This document shows positions 1-6,401 of a stretch of 13,821 nucleotides of DNA, piece after piece. The stretch comes from Domibacillus sp. Lineage in GTDB: Bacteria > Bacillota > Bacilli > Bacillales > Domibacillaceae. The stretch's first letter is position 1. Each line of letters opens with the position of its first letter. The translations under genes and the position numbers were made by a program. The stretch covers positions 1 through 13,821 of the forward strand of contig JAPSKG010000031.1 of the NCBI GenBank assembly GCA_031177795.1, read 5' to 3'. The notes under the pieces were generated by a model that saw only the letters and a program-made list of their open reading frames with translations, was not told the origin of the DNA and searched no databases.

Positions 1-201
1 GAACAAACAGCGGCCAGGATTTTGCAGGCAATTCAGCAGCCTTATAAATTTAAAAGCCACACGTTTGCGTCCACATCCAGTATCGGGATCGCTTTTTACC
101 CCGTGCACGGCGACACAACGGAAAAACTAATTCAGCAAGCTGACGAAGCCCTCTACCGGGCCAAAAAGAAAGGAAGAAATGTTTTTTTAATTGCGGAATA
201 G
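1..201 (+). CDS. GGDEF-domain protein, C-terminal fragment (diguanylate cyclase family)
   Basis: The first reading frame is open from the window edge and ends at a TAG at 199-201, giving 66 residues of a protein that begins outside the window. The fragment carries the typical end of a GGDEF domain: the SSIGIAFYP strand about 25 residues in, and the closing helix ADEALYRAKKKGRN near the C-terminus. GGDEF domains make cyclic di-GMP from two GTP, but the catalytic GG(D/E)EF loop lies upstream of the window, so activity cannot be judged. No further domain follows; the protein ends 8 residues after this helix. It is separated from the next gene by a terminator and about 750 bases, so it is probably functionally unrelated to the transport operon. 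Family assignment is fairly sure; any sensory domain is unknown. Confidence 0.85.
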   Translation, partial: EQTAARILQAIQQPYKFKSHTFASTSSIGIAFYPVHGDTTEKLIQQADEALYRAKKKGRNVFLIAE

Positions 202-283
202 CCGCTAGTCTTAAGCTTATTTGAATTTATGTTTTTCTCCGTAAGGCTCACGTGTTTTTTGTTAAAAACCAAAGTAACTCAAT

Positions 284-324
284 AAAAAGGGCATTTTCTC
301 TTTAAGGGGAATGCTCTTTTTTTT
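284..324 (+). terminator. Rho-independent terminator after the GGDEF gene
   Basis: A 10-bp stem pairs 289-298 with 307-316 (some G-U pairs) around a short loop and is followed by a run of T to 324. It lies 80-120 bases after the TAG of the GGDEF fragment and points in the same direction. The upstream A-run (284-288) can pair with part of the T-run, so the element might also work in reverse. Confidence 0.75.
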
Positions 325-774
325 GCGTTAAAATGCGAGAAAAGATTTTAAGAAGAACTCTTGATGATCTCTTGGCAGATCTTTCATAGGTTTTCGCTGT
401 TTTTGAACAGAAAAACAAAATCACTTTTGAAAAAAGGTATTTGCAGAGAACATGACAGTGAAAAAATCCAATGAATTTTGTTATCTACAAAAGGTGGGAT
501 ACGCAAGCTGCCTGCCTGGATGCAATTCAAGAACACATTAAATAGAAAAAGAAAAAAGGTACCGATAAGTAATGGTATGTCTGCTTTAACATCTTTAGTT
601 AGAAAGCGGAGCGTTTTTATGTACAAAGATTCAATAGCAGATATGGCTTTTTAACGGAGATTGAAACAAAATTTAAATTTTCCGAAAAATGTTTTTGGAA
701 ATAAAATCAAAAATTTTTTAGCTGTTTATCCAAAAAACATTGGTTAAAAGCCTAAAAAAAAGGAATTTTTCTAA
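325..774. other. Gene-free AT-rich stretch
   Basis: No credible gene is seen on either strand between the terminator and the promoter at 775. The longest open frame (antisense, 384-626, 80 codons) has no ribosome binding site and resembles no family I recognise. The last 120 bases are extremely A/T-rich, with A- and T-tracts that could be intrinsically bent or act as an UP element for the promoter downstream. One candidate CodY-like box (676-690) is listed separately. Confidence 0.5.
676..690. promoter_or_regulatory. Possible CodY-like box
   Basis: The 15-mer AATTTTCCGAAAAAT matches the Firmicute CodY consensus AATTTTCWGAAAATT at 13 of 15 positions. It lies about 85 bases upstream of the -35 element of the PTS promoter. 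Such matches are common by chance in AT-rich DNA, so this is only a candidate. Confidence 0.2.
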
Positions 775-803
775 TTGACTAATAATTCTGAATGATATAC
801 AAT
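775..803 (+). promoter_or_regulatory. Sigma-A promoter of the PTS/ABC/dehydrogenase operon
   Basis: The -35 element TTGACT (775-780) and the -10 element TACAAT (798-803) are separated by exactly 17 bases, each matching the consensus at 5 of 6 positions. Transcription would start near 809-811, leaving a leader of about 148 bases before the EIIC start codon. An inverted repeat sits directly over the predicted start site. This is the best promoter upstream of the operon. Confidence 0.75.
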
Positions 804-804
804 T

Positions 805-843
805 ATCAAAACAATTGTTCATATAGTTTACAAATGTTTTGAT
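805..843. promoter_or_regulatory. Inverted-repeat operator candidate over the start site
   Basis: Two 14-base arms, 805-818 (ATCAAAACAATTGT) and 830-843 (ACAAATGTTTTGAT), are reverse complements at 13 of 14 positions with an 11-base spacer. The outer 9 bases of each arm are perfectly complementary. The repeat begins 2 bases after the -10 hexamer and covers the predicted transcription start, the position expected for a repressor site. The SorC-type regulator at the end of the gene set is the obvious candidate ligand; this link is inference. In RNA it would form only a weak A-U hairpin. Confidence 0.5.
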
Positions 844-957
844 TGCATTTTCATTTTGTAAGAAAAGCAAATCGATAAAGATAAGTGGGGTGACAAGCCA
901 TTGGCGGGTGAAAGGAAAGTGAAAAATTGAAAAGGGACAAAAAAGGGGGAGCTGAAA

Positions 958-1482
958 ATGGATTTAAAGCTTGTTCAAGACAATCTTGGGTCTATGTACA
1001 AATTTATTGAAATCTTTTTATCGTATTTGGTTATTGTGGGTCCATTTATCCTAGTAGCGTTAACCATTAACGCTTTTCTTTCAAAAATGGTTAAGAAACA
1101 GTGGATATTTCATTTAGCCGAAAAATTTGGCCACATTCGTTTGGTCAGATACACTTTTCTTCCATTTATTAGTTTGTTTGCTATGACCAATCCGAGCTGT
1201 TATGAAGTAGGCGATAAATTAAAAGAAAAGCACAAACCAGCTTTTTACGATGCAGCAGTTTCTTTTTGTCATCCTATTACCGGCCTTTTTCCGTACAGCA
1301 ACTCAGGAGAGCTTTTTTTCTTGATCGGGGCCCTTTATCCCGTGATTAAACTTGATCTTTCATTGTTTCAATTTGGAATTGCTTATTTCTTGATCGGCCT
1401 TGCCGTTATATTAATCAGGGGAACAGTCACAGAATGGCTGACAAAAAAAATGATCAGGAATATGGAAAAAGCCGCTAATTAA
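958..1482 (+). CDS. srlA: PTS system, glucitol/sorbitol family, EIIC component
   Basis: The 174-residue membrane protein belongs to the EIIC-GUT (SrlA/GutA) family, slightly shorter than the roughly 187 residues of the E. coli protein. It forms half of the membrane channel through which a polyol enters while being phosphorylated. Family signatures visible are the FLPFIS..TNPS segment around residues 67-80 and SFCHPITGLFPYSNSGELF at 102-120. Hydrophobic membrane segments lie around residues 20-42, 64-78, 118-130 and 134-153. The ATG at 958 follows a GGGGGAG site at a normal distance. The EIIBC gene starts 15 bases after its stop. The substrate of this family is classically D-glucitol, but related systems take other polyols, and no sorbitol-6-phosphate dehydrogenase gene accompanies this one. 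The symbol indicates family, not proven substrate. Confidence 0.9.
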   Translation: MDLKLVQDNLGSMYKFIEIFLSYLVIVGPFILVALTINAFLSKMVKKQWIFHLAEKFGHIRLVRYTFLPFISLFAMTNPSCYEVGDKLKEKHKPAFYDAAVSFCHPITGLFPYSNSGELFFLIGALYPVIKLDLSLFQFGIAYFLIGLAVILIRGTVTEWLTKKMIRNMEKAAN

Positions 1483-1497
1483 CAAGGAGGGAGCTAT

Positions 1498-2544
1498 ATG
1501 GGAGCAAACGAAGTGCTGGAAAGCGCAGAACCAAAAAGGGAAACAGAAGTATTTATAGCACGCGGTTCTGGCGGATGGGGAAAGGGCTTGTATTTAAGAT
1601 GTACGCCACAGCGATATAAGGTTGCTTCTTTGACGGGGGGAGGAATTCATCCAGTTGCAAAAAAAATTGCTGCACTGCTGAATTGCCCTGTTGTAAATGC
1701 GTTTGAGGAAAAAGTAGAGCTTGAAGAAATGGTATGTGTTGTGTTGGATTGCGGAGGAACAGCCAGAATGGGTGTTTATCCTATGAAAAATATTCTTACA
1801 ATCAATGTGAAGCCGGCTTCTCCTTCAGGGCCATTGGCCAAGCATATTACTGAAAATGTATTTGTCTCTGGCGTAACCGTGAATGAAGTGAACATGTCTA
1901 ACGGTTCCCATGATATCGATCATGAAGAAAGTGAAAAAAAAACCACAAACCTTCAAGCTGAAAAAACATTTTCTTCTCATTCAAGTGTAGAGAGTGGACA
2001 AAAAGAAAAAAAGTTATTGAAGCTGCTGACGTTTCCGGCTTTTCTTTTGTCCTACGGCATGGGTTTCCTTTACCAGGCAGGCAAGGAAGCAGTAAATTCA
2101 TTTTTAACACATGTTTTGCCCTTGATGCTGGGTGTTTCCGTTCTTATTGGTTCTTTTTCTTTCTTTAACTTAGAAAAAGTGCTGTCAAACATTGTTTACT
2201 ATTCGATGGGAAATTTGCCTGGTCTTTTGATTATGGCCGTCCTTTTTTCCATTCCGATTTTTTCAAACTACTTAGGGGCAGGAGCTACACTCGGGCAAGT
2301 GCTTATTGTTTTGCTGGGCTACGAAATAGCACAAGGGAATATTGATTTTATTTGGCTGTTTCCTGCGCTTTTTGCAACAAATGTCCAGGTGGGATGCGAC
2401 TTTTTGCCAACAGCGTTATCAATGAGCAATTGTGAAGAAAAAACAGTGCGTGCCGGTCTTAAAGCGGTTGCCTACAGCCGGTTAATCACCAGTGTTGTAT
2501 GTGTGCTTATCGCCTATGGCGGAGCAAAACTCGCAGGCTTTTAA
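1498..2544 (+). CDS. srlE: PTS system, glucitol/sorbitol family, EIIBC component
   Basis: This 348-residue protein matches SrlE. A cytoplasmic EIIB domain occupies roughly residues 15-130, a hydrophilic Glu/Lys/Ser-rich linker 130-175, and a membrane EIIC-like domain about 178-348. The EIIB domain starts with the RGSGGWG motif (22-28) and contains VVLDCGGTARMG, in which Cys85 aligns with the phosphocysteine of E. coli SrlE (Cys72). The membrane half shows the family motifs around SIPIFSNYLGAGATLGQ and ALFATNVQVGCDFLP. The ATG at 1498 is preceded by AAGGAGG at 1484-1490 with ideal spacing. It should receive phosphate from the EIIA encoded 6.7 kb downstream and pass it to the incoming polyol. 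The linker is a little longer than in E. coli. Family assignment is secure; the substrate is not. Confidence 0.92.
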   Translation: MGANEVLESAEPKRETEVFIARGSGGWGKGLYLRCTPQRYKVASLTGGGIHPVAKKIAALLNCPVVNAFEEKVELEEMVCVVLDCGGTARMGVYPMKNILTINVKPASPSGPLAKHITENVFVSGVTVNEVNMSNGSHDIDHEESEKKTTNLQAEKTFSSHSSVESGQKEKKLLKLLTFPAFLLSYGMGFLYQAGKEAVNSFLTHVLPLMLGVSVLIGSFSFFNLEKVLSNIVYYSMGNLPGLLIMAVLFSIPIFSNYLGAGATLGQVLIVLLGYEIAQGNIDFIWLFPALFATNVQVGCDFLPTALSMSNCEEKTVRAGLKAVAYSRLITSVVCVLIAYGGAKLAGF

Positions 2545-2586
2545 GCAGGATTTCACTTGTATATTGATCATTGTCTTTTTGTCCAT

Positions 2587-2616
2587 TAGACCTTTTTTTC
2601 ATTGTAAACCTATAAG
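2587..2616 (+). promoter_or_regulatory. Possible internal sigma-A promoter before the ABC genes
   Basis: In the 158-base gap after the EIIBC gene, TAGACC (2587-2592) and TATAAG (2611-2616) are separated by 18 bases. The -10 element matches the consensus at 5 of 6 positions and the -35 element at 4 of 6. It would start transcription near 2623, upstream of a cre-like site. The gap is the longest inside the operon, which supports a separate control point, but the promoter itself is only moderately convincing. Confidence 0.35.
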
Positions 2617-2664
2617 TAAAGGGGGTGATAACAAAAGAATCGCTATTTTAATAAACCTCATTAA

Positions 2665-2678
2665 TGAAAGCGCTATTA
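2665..2678. promoter_or_regulatory. cre-like site (CcpA) upstream of the ABC binding-protein gene
   Basis: TGAAAGCGCTATTA fits the Bacillus cre consensus TGWNANCGNTNWCA except for T in place of C at position 13. It lies 25-38 bases before the ATG of the binding-protein gene and about 45 bases downstream of the possible internal start site. A CcpA complex there could block read-through or elongation under good carbon supply. The same AAAGCGCT core occurs twice near the TRAP operon. Confidence 0.5.
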
Positions 2679-2702
2679 TTGGAAAAGGGGAGGAAATGAA
2701 AA

Positions 2703-3740
2703 ATGAAATCGTTTAACCGCCTAAAAAGAAATAGCTTCACAATGATAACAGGTTTGATTCTTTTATTATTGCTTTCAGCATGCAGTGGCGAAACTTCGTC
2801 AGGTTCACAATCAAGCCAGGCACAGGAAGGCCCAAAAGACAATTATAAATTTGTTTTTGTCCCGAAATTGATTCACCCATGGTATGAATCAGTTCGTGCA
2901 GGCGCTTTAGGGGCAGTAGAGGATTATAAAGAAAAAGGAATCAATATTGAATTTGAATGGGATGCGCCGCCAACTGCAGATATCGTGGTTCACAGCCAAA
3001 AAGTAGAGTCCGCTATTTCCAAGCAGCCGGATGTTATCGCAGTAGCGGCACTTGACCCGTCCTCTACAACGCCAATTATCAATCAAGCTGTTGACAATGG
3101 AACAAAGATTATTACGTTTGAAGCTGATGCAGCAGACAGCAAAAGAGCTTTGTACATCGGGAATAATCATAATGACAAAGATGGAGAAGTGCTCGCTGAA
3201 TTAATGGCGGAACAAATGAATTATAAAGGGGAAGTAGCGATTCTTCTCGGTTCACTGGGTGCCCCTAGCCATAAAGAACGGGTAGAGGGCTTTAAAAAAG
3301 TAATGGCTAAATATCCGGACATCAAAATTGTAGCGGAACAAGCAGACAACGATGATCTAGTAAAAGCTGCTTCTTTAACAGAAAATATTTTACAAGCTCA
3401 CCCGAATGTAAAAGGAATTTTTGCAAACAATGCTGCGAATCCAGTAGGTGCTGCGCGCGCTGTGAAAAGCGCAGGAAAAGCAGGAGAAGTATTGATTATG
3501 GGAATGGATGATGATCCAGAAACCATTAAATATTTAAAAGAAGGTGTAGTAACTGCCACGGTCGTTCAAAATGTGCCAGACATTGGCTACAAAGCGATTG
3601 AGCACATGGTTGCGCTGGCAAATGGAGAATCTGTTCCGGAAATTGATGAAATCGATTCTTACGTTGTGACAAAAGATAATCTGGGAGACTATGAAAAAAA
3701 GCAAGAAGAATACGCTGAGTACTTTAAACTACTAAAATAA
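2703..3740 (+). CDS. ABC sugar/polyol importer, substrate-binding lipoprotein (RbsB/LsrB-like)
   Basis: The 345-residue protein is a periplasmic-binding-protein type 1 fold (Peripla_BP_4), the family of RbsB, XylF and LsrB. It starts with a lipoprotein signal: basic N-terminus, hydrophobic run at 14-24 and lipobox LSAC with the modifiable Cys27. A Ser/Gln-rich tether follows to about residue 45. The ligand-binding core begins at YKFVFVPKLIHPWYESV (48-64) and shows the family pattern with QKVESAISKQPDVIAVAALDP (99-119) and later MGMDDDPETIKYLKEG. Start choice: GGGGAGGA at 2687-2694 lies 8 bases before the ATG at 2703; an out-of-frame ATG at 2696 encodes only six residues. It delivers the solute to the ATPase/permease pair downstream. 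The family spans pentoses, polyols and AI-2, so the ligand is unassigned; a polyol is the contextual guess. Confidence 0.88.
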   Translation: MKSFNRLKRNSFTMITGLILLLLLSACSGETSSGSQSSQAQEGPKDNYKFVFVPKLIHPWYESVRAGALGAVEDYKEKGINIEFEWDAPPTADIVVHSQKVESAISKQPDVIAVAALDPSSTTPIINQAVDNGTKIITFEADAADSKRALYIGNNHNDKDGEVLAELMAEQMNYKGEVAILLGSLGAPSHKERVEGFKKVMAKYPDIKIVAEQADNDDLVKAASLTENILQAHPNVKGIFANNAANPVGAARAVKSAGKAGEVLIMGMDDDPETIKYLKEGVVTATVVQNVPDIGYKAIEHMVALANGESVPEIDEIDSYVVTKDNLGDYEKKQEEYAEYFKLLK

Positions 3741-3755
3741 TAAAAAATTTAATAG

Positions 3756-3793
3756 AAGAAACAATCAGGATAAAATGATCCTGGTTGTTTCTT
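3756..3793 (+). other. Intercistronic hairpin after the binding-protein gene
   Basis: A 16-bp stem pairs 3756-3771 with 3778-3793 around the 6-base loop AAAATG, with a single G-U pair. It begins 15 bases after the binding-protein stop and ends 15 bases before the ribosome binding site of the ATPase gene. The downstream arm ends in TTTCTT and is followed by AAACCC rather than a T-run. It is therefore more likely a partial terminator or 3'-end stabiliser that raises binding-protein mRNA relative to the ATPase and permease. Confidence 0.7.
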
Positions 3794-3822
3794 AAACCCT
3801 TATCTTGAAAGGAGGAAGAAAA

Positions 3823-5316
3823 GTGAGCCATGAATCCGTGTTTATGATGAAAAACATTAGCAAAAGTTTTCCGGGAGTAAAAGCGCTTAATGAAATAAAT
3901 TTTGATTTAAAAGCAGGAGAGATCCACGCTCTTGTGGGGGAAAACGGAGCAGGAAAAAGTACAATGGTTAGTACAATGATGGGACTGCAGCAGCCCGACA
4001 GCGGAGAAATCTTTATGGATGGGAAAAAGGTGTCCATTGATTCTCCATTAACTGCTCTGTCTTTAGGAATTGGCATCGTTCCTCAAGAGTTAAATCTGGC
4101 ACCTAATTTGTCGGTGGCAGAAAATATTTTTCTTGGAATGGAGCAGCGAAAGCCAGGCTTCCCGAAAATTGATTGGAAAGCAACCGAACAAAAAGCGAGA
4201 GAGTTTTTAGAAAAAATAGGTGTCCAGCTAGACGTAAAAGCAGAAGTCGGCACATTAAGAAGCGCTTACCAGCAATTTGTGCAAATAGCCAGGGCCTTGG
4301 CTTTTGGAGCCAATATATTAATTTTGGATGAGCCAACAGCGGCTCTTACTTTTCAAGAAGCGCAAAAGCTGTTTGCTATTTTGTTTCAATTAAAAGAAGA
4401 AGGAAAATCAATTATTTTTATTTCACATCACATGGAAGAAATTGAGCAAATTTCTTCCAGAGTTTCAGTGATGAGGGACGGCAATTTAATTACGACGATG
4501 GATATGAAAAATACGAACAAAGATGAAATTATTAATTTAATGGTTGGAAGAGAATTTAAAACTCAAAAGAAAAACCGTAAAAAACAGTTAAACAAAAAAA
4601 GTGTTTTAAAAGTAAACAATTTAGGAAGAGACGGTGAATTTCAAAACATTAGTTTTACTCTTCATGAAGGAGAAATTCTGGGCATAGCAGGACTGGTTGG
4701 TTCTGGAAGAACAGAACTAGTAAGGGCTATTTTTGGTGAAACCGTAGCATCCAGGGGAGAAATCTATTGGAATGAATCCAGGGTTAAAATCAAATCGCCT
4801 AAAAAAGCTATTGATCTTGGAATGGGATATGTACCCGAAGAAAGAAAAAAATCAGGCATCTTTCCTATTACATCTATAAGAGAAAACATCTCCATGCCGC
4901 TGTTGCCTACCATGACGAAGCTTACACGGATCAACCGGAAAAACGAAGAAGCGTTAGCTTTAAAGTATATAAAAGAGCTGAAGGTAAAAACGTCGTCTCC
5001 TGAAAAACACATTCGACTGTTAAGCGGGGGAAATCAGCAAAAAGTGATTTTGGCGCGCTGGTTAGCTAAAGATATTAAGGTGTTAATTCTTGATGAGCCA
5101 ACAAGAGGTATAGATATAAACGCAAAAGCGGAAATCCATGACCTTATTCACAGGCTTGCTGATCAAGGGTTAGCGGTCATTATGATTTCATCGGAACTTG
5201 AAGAAGTTATTAACCTTTCTGATCGCATTATGGTGATGCATCAAGGAAAATCGAAAGGATTTTTTGAAGCTGAGAACACAACGCAGGAAGAACTGTTGAA
5301 AGTGGCATTAAACTAA
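3823..5316 (+). CDS. ABC sugar/polyol importer, double ATP-binding protein (RbsA-like)
   Basis: This fused double-nucleotide-binding-domain ATPase (497 residues from the GTG) powers uptake with the neighbouring binding protein and permease. Domain 1 has Walker A GENGAGKST (39-47) and Walker B ILILDEP ending near residue 171. Domain 2 has the signature LSGGNQQ (400-406), Walker B LILDEP (421-426) and a degenerate Walker A, GLVGSGRTE (290-298), as is normal for RbsA-type proteins. The domain 1 signature reads LRSAYQQ, lacking the usual serine. It would face the degenerate Walker A, so one complete ATP site (Walker A of domain 1 with LSGGN of domain 2) remains. The frame opens further upstream at a TTG (3805), but AAAGGAGG at 3808-3815 sits 7 bases before the GTG at 3823, making that the better start. 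Family assignment is secure. Confidence 0.9.
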   Translation: MSHESVFMMKNISKSFPGVKALNEINFDLKAGEIHALVGENGAGKSTMVSTMMGLQQPDSGEIFMDGKKVSIDSPLTALSLGIGIVPQELNLAPNLSVAENIFLGMEQRKPGFPKIDWKATEQKAREFLEKIGVQLDVKAEVGTLRSAYQQFVQIARALAFGANILILDEPTAALTFQEAQKLFAILFQLKEEGKSIIFISHHMEEIEQISSRVSVMRDGNLITTMDMKNTNKDEIINLMVGREFKTQKKNRKKQLNKKSVLKVNNLGRDGEFQNISFTLHEGEILGIAGLVGSGRTELVRAIFGETVASRGEIYWNESRVKIKSPKKAIDLGMGYVPEERKKSGIFPITSIRENISMPLLPTMTKLTRINRKNEEALALKYIKELKVKTSSPEKHIRLLSGGNQQKVILARWLAKDIKVLILDEPTRGIDINAKAEIHDLIHRLADQGLAVIMISSELEEVINLSDRIMVMHQGKSKGFFEAENTTQEELLKVALN

Positions 5317-5339
5317 CTTATTTAAAAGGGGGAGCCAGC

Positions 5340-6338
5340 ATGAAAATGGAGATGGAAAGTAAAGCGATTCCAACTTTGAAGCCTGCTGCAAAACTTGGAA
5401 AAGTATTCAATTCTACTGAAAGCGGCATATTCGGCGTTTTAATTGGCATGTGTTTGCTGTTGACATTTATAGCACCCAGTTTTGCCGATTCCTATAACAT
5501 GGGTGTGCTAGTAAGGCAGTTTTCATTTGTGGCCATCATTGCCATGGGGCAGACGTTAGTGCTTTTAACAAGAGGCATTGATCTTTCAGTTGGAGCAATA
5601 GCCGGACTGTCTGGAATCATTAGCGCCTGGCTTATGCTGAACACAGGGTTTAACCCTTATATTTGTTTGGTTCTTAGCCTTTTATTCGGAGCTCTTTGCG
5701 GCTCGATTAACGGGATGCTCATAACAAAGTTGAATTTAAATCCTTTTATTGTCACGTTAGCGATGGGTGAAATCTTCTTCGGGTTCATTATGGTTATTAC
5801 CCAGGGCTGGCCCCTTTCGGGAATTCCGCAAAACGTATTGTTTTTAGGTCAGGGAATGGTTGGGCCGGCGCCAGTGCCGGGCATCATTATGATCCTTTTA
5901 GGCATTGCGCTGATTTATATATTAACTTCTACTCCTTTTGGAAGACATATTTACGCGATTGGCGGCAATGAATCGGCTGCAAAACTGGTAGGGATACGCA
6001 TTGACCGGGCGAAAATTATGGTTTATGCCCTGTCTGGAACATTTGCCGCATTAGCGGGCGTTTTAATGATGCTTCGATTAGGTGCCGGACAGCCTCAAAT
6101 TGGCGAAGGATGGTTAATGGCTTCGATCACAGCTGCCATTATTGGCGGAACTTCCTTGATGGGAGGCCAGGGCAAAATTATCGGTACTATTTTTGGTGCT
6201 GCCTTAATGGGCGTACTGGCAAATGCGATTGTTTTGTTGAGTATTTCAGCTTACTGGGAGCGGGTAATTGTCGGCATTGTCGTGCTACTTGCTATTACGC
6301 TGGATCAATTTAGAGCAAGAGTCAAAAGAAAAGAGTAA
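5340..6338 (+). CDS. ABC sugar/polyol importer, permease (RbsC-like)
   Basis: The 332-residue hydrophobic protein belongs to the RbsC/AraH/XylH permease family (BPD_transp_2) and is of normal length for it. It has a hydrophilic N-terminus of about 28 residues, then roughly eight to ten membrane segments. Family motifs visible are LLTRGIDLSVGA (75-86), the cytoplasmic coupling segment GGNESAAKLVGI (208-219), and ITAAIIGGTSLMGGQG near 263-278. It presumably forms a homodimer on the double ATPase encoded 23 bases upstream. GGGGGAG at 5328-5334 precedes the ATG at 5340; ATGs at 5346 and 5352 are in frame but worse spaced. Only one permease gene is present, as in ribose-type systems and unlike the LsrC/LsrD pair for AI-2. 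Confidence 0.9.
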   Translation: MKMEMESKAIPTLKPAAKLGKVFNSTESGIFGVLIGMCLLLTFIAPSFADSYNMGVLVRQFSFVAIIAMGQTLVLLTRGIDLSVGAIAGLSGIISAWLMLNTGFNPYICLVLSLLFGALCGSINGMLITKLNLNPFIVTLAMGEIFFGFIMVITQGWPLSGIPQNVLFLGQGMVGPAPVPGIIMILLGIALIYILTSTPFGRHIYAIGGNESAAKLVGIRIDRAKIMVYALSGTFAALAGVLMMLRLGAGQPQIGEGWLMASITAAIIGGTSLMGGQGKIIGTIFGAALMGVLANAIVLLSISAYWERVIVGIVVLLAITLDQFRARVKRKE

Positions 6339-6401
6339 TTAAGCCGAAAGTGTTTAATTGAAAATGCACAAGGTAAAGACATTTGTTTTGGAGGGATGGA
6401 A

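Noticed and set aside
333..389. Short + strand open frame (18 codons) just after the first terminator
   Set aside because: No ribosome binding site or promoter, and it starts in the tail of the terminator; it cannot be told from chance.
384..626. Antisense open frame of 80 codons with a hydrophobic stretch in the gene-free region
   Set aside because: No ribosome binding site precedes its ATG, it resembles no family I know, and its hydrophobicity follows from reading A-rich DNA on the opposite strand.
840..853. Possible cre site in the PTS leader (TGATTGCATTTTCA)
   Set aside because: The central CG is CA and one further position fails; it overlaps the better-supported inverted repeat.
810..957. 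Riboswitch in the long leader of the PTS operon
   Set aside because: Apart from the AT-rich inverted repeat no stable stems or known riboswitch core were recognised; the leader is mostly purine-rich and unstructured.
2492..2716. 74-codon open frame overlapping the end of EIIBC and the start of the binding-protein gene
   Set aside because: It lies in another frame of two clear genes and has no ribosome binding site of its own.
2703..6338. AI-2 (Lsr) import system, suggested by LsrB-like binding-protein segments and a SorC-type regulator
   Set aside because: Only one permease gene is present, and LsrF, LsrG and LsrK homologues are missing; polyol enzymes surround it instead.
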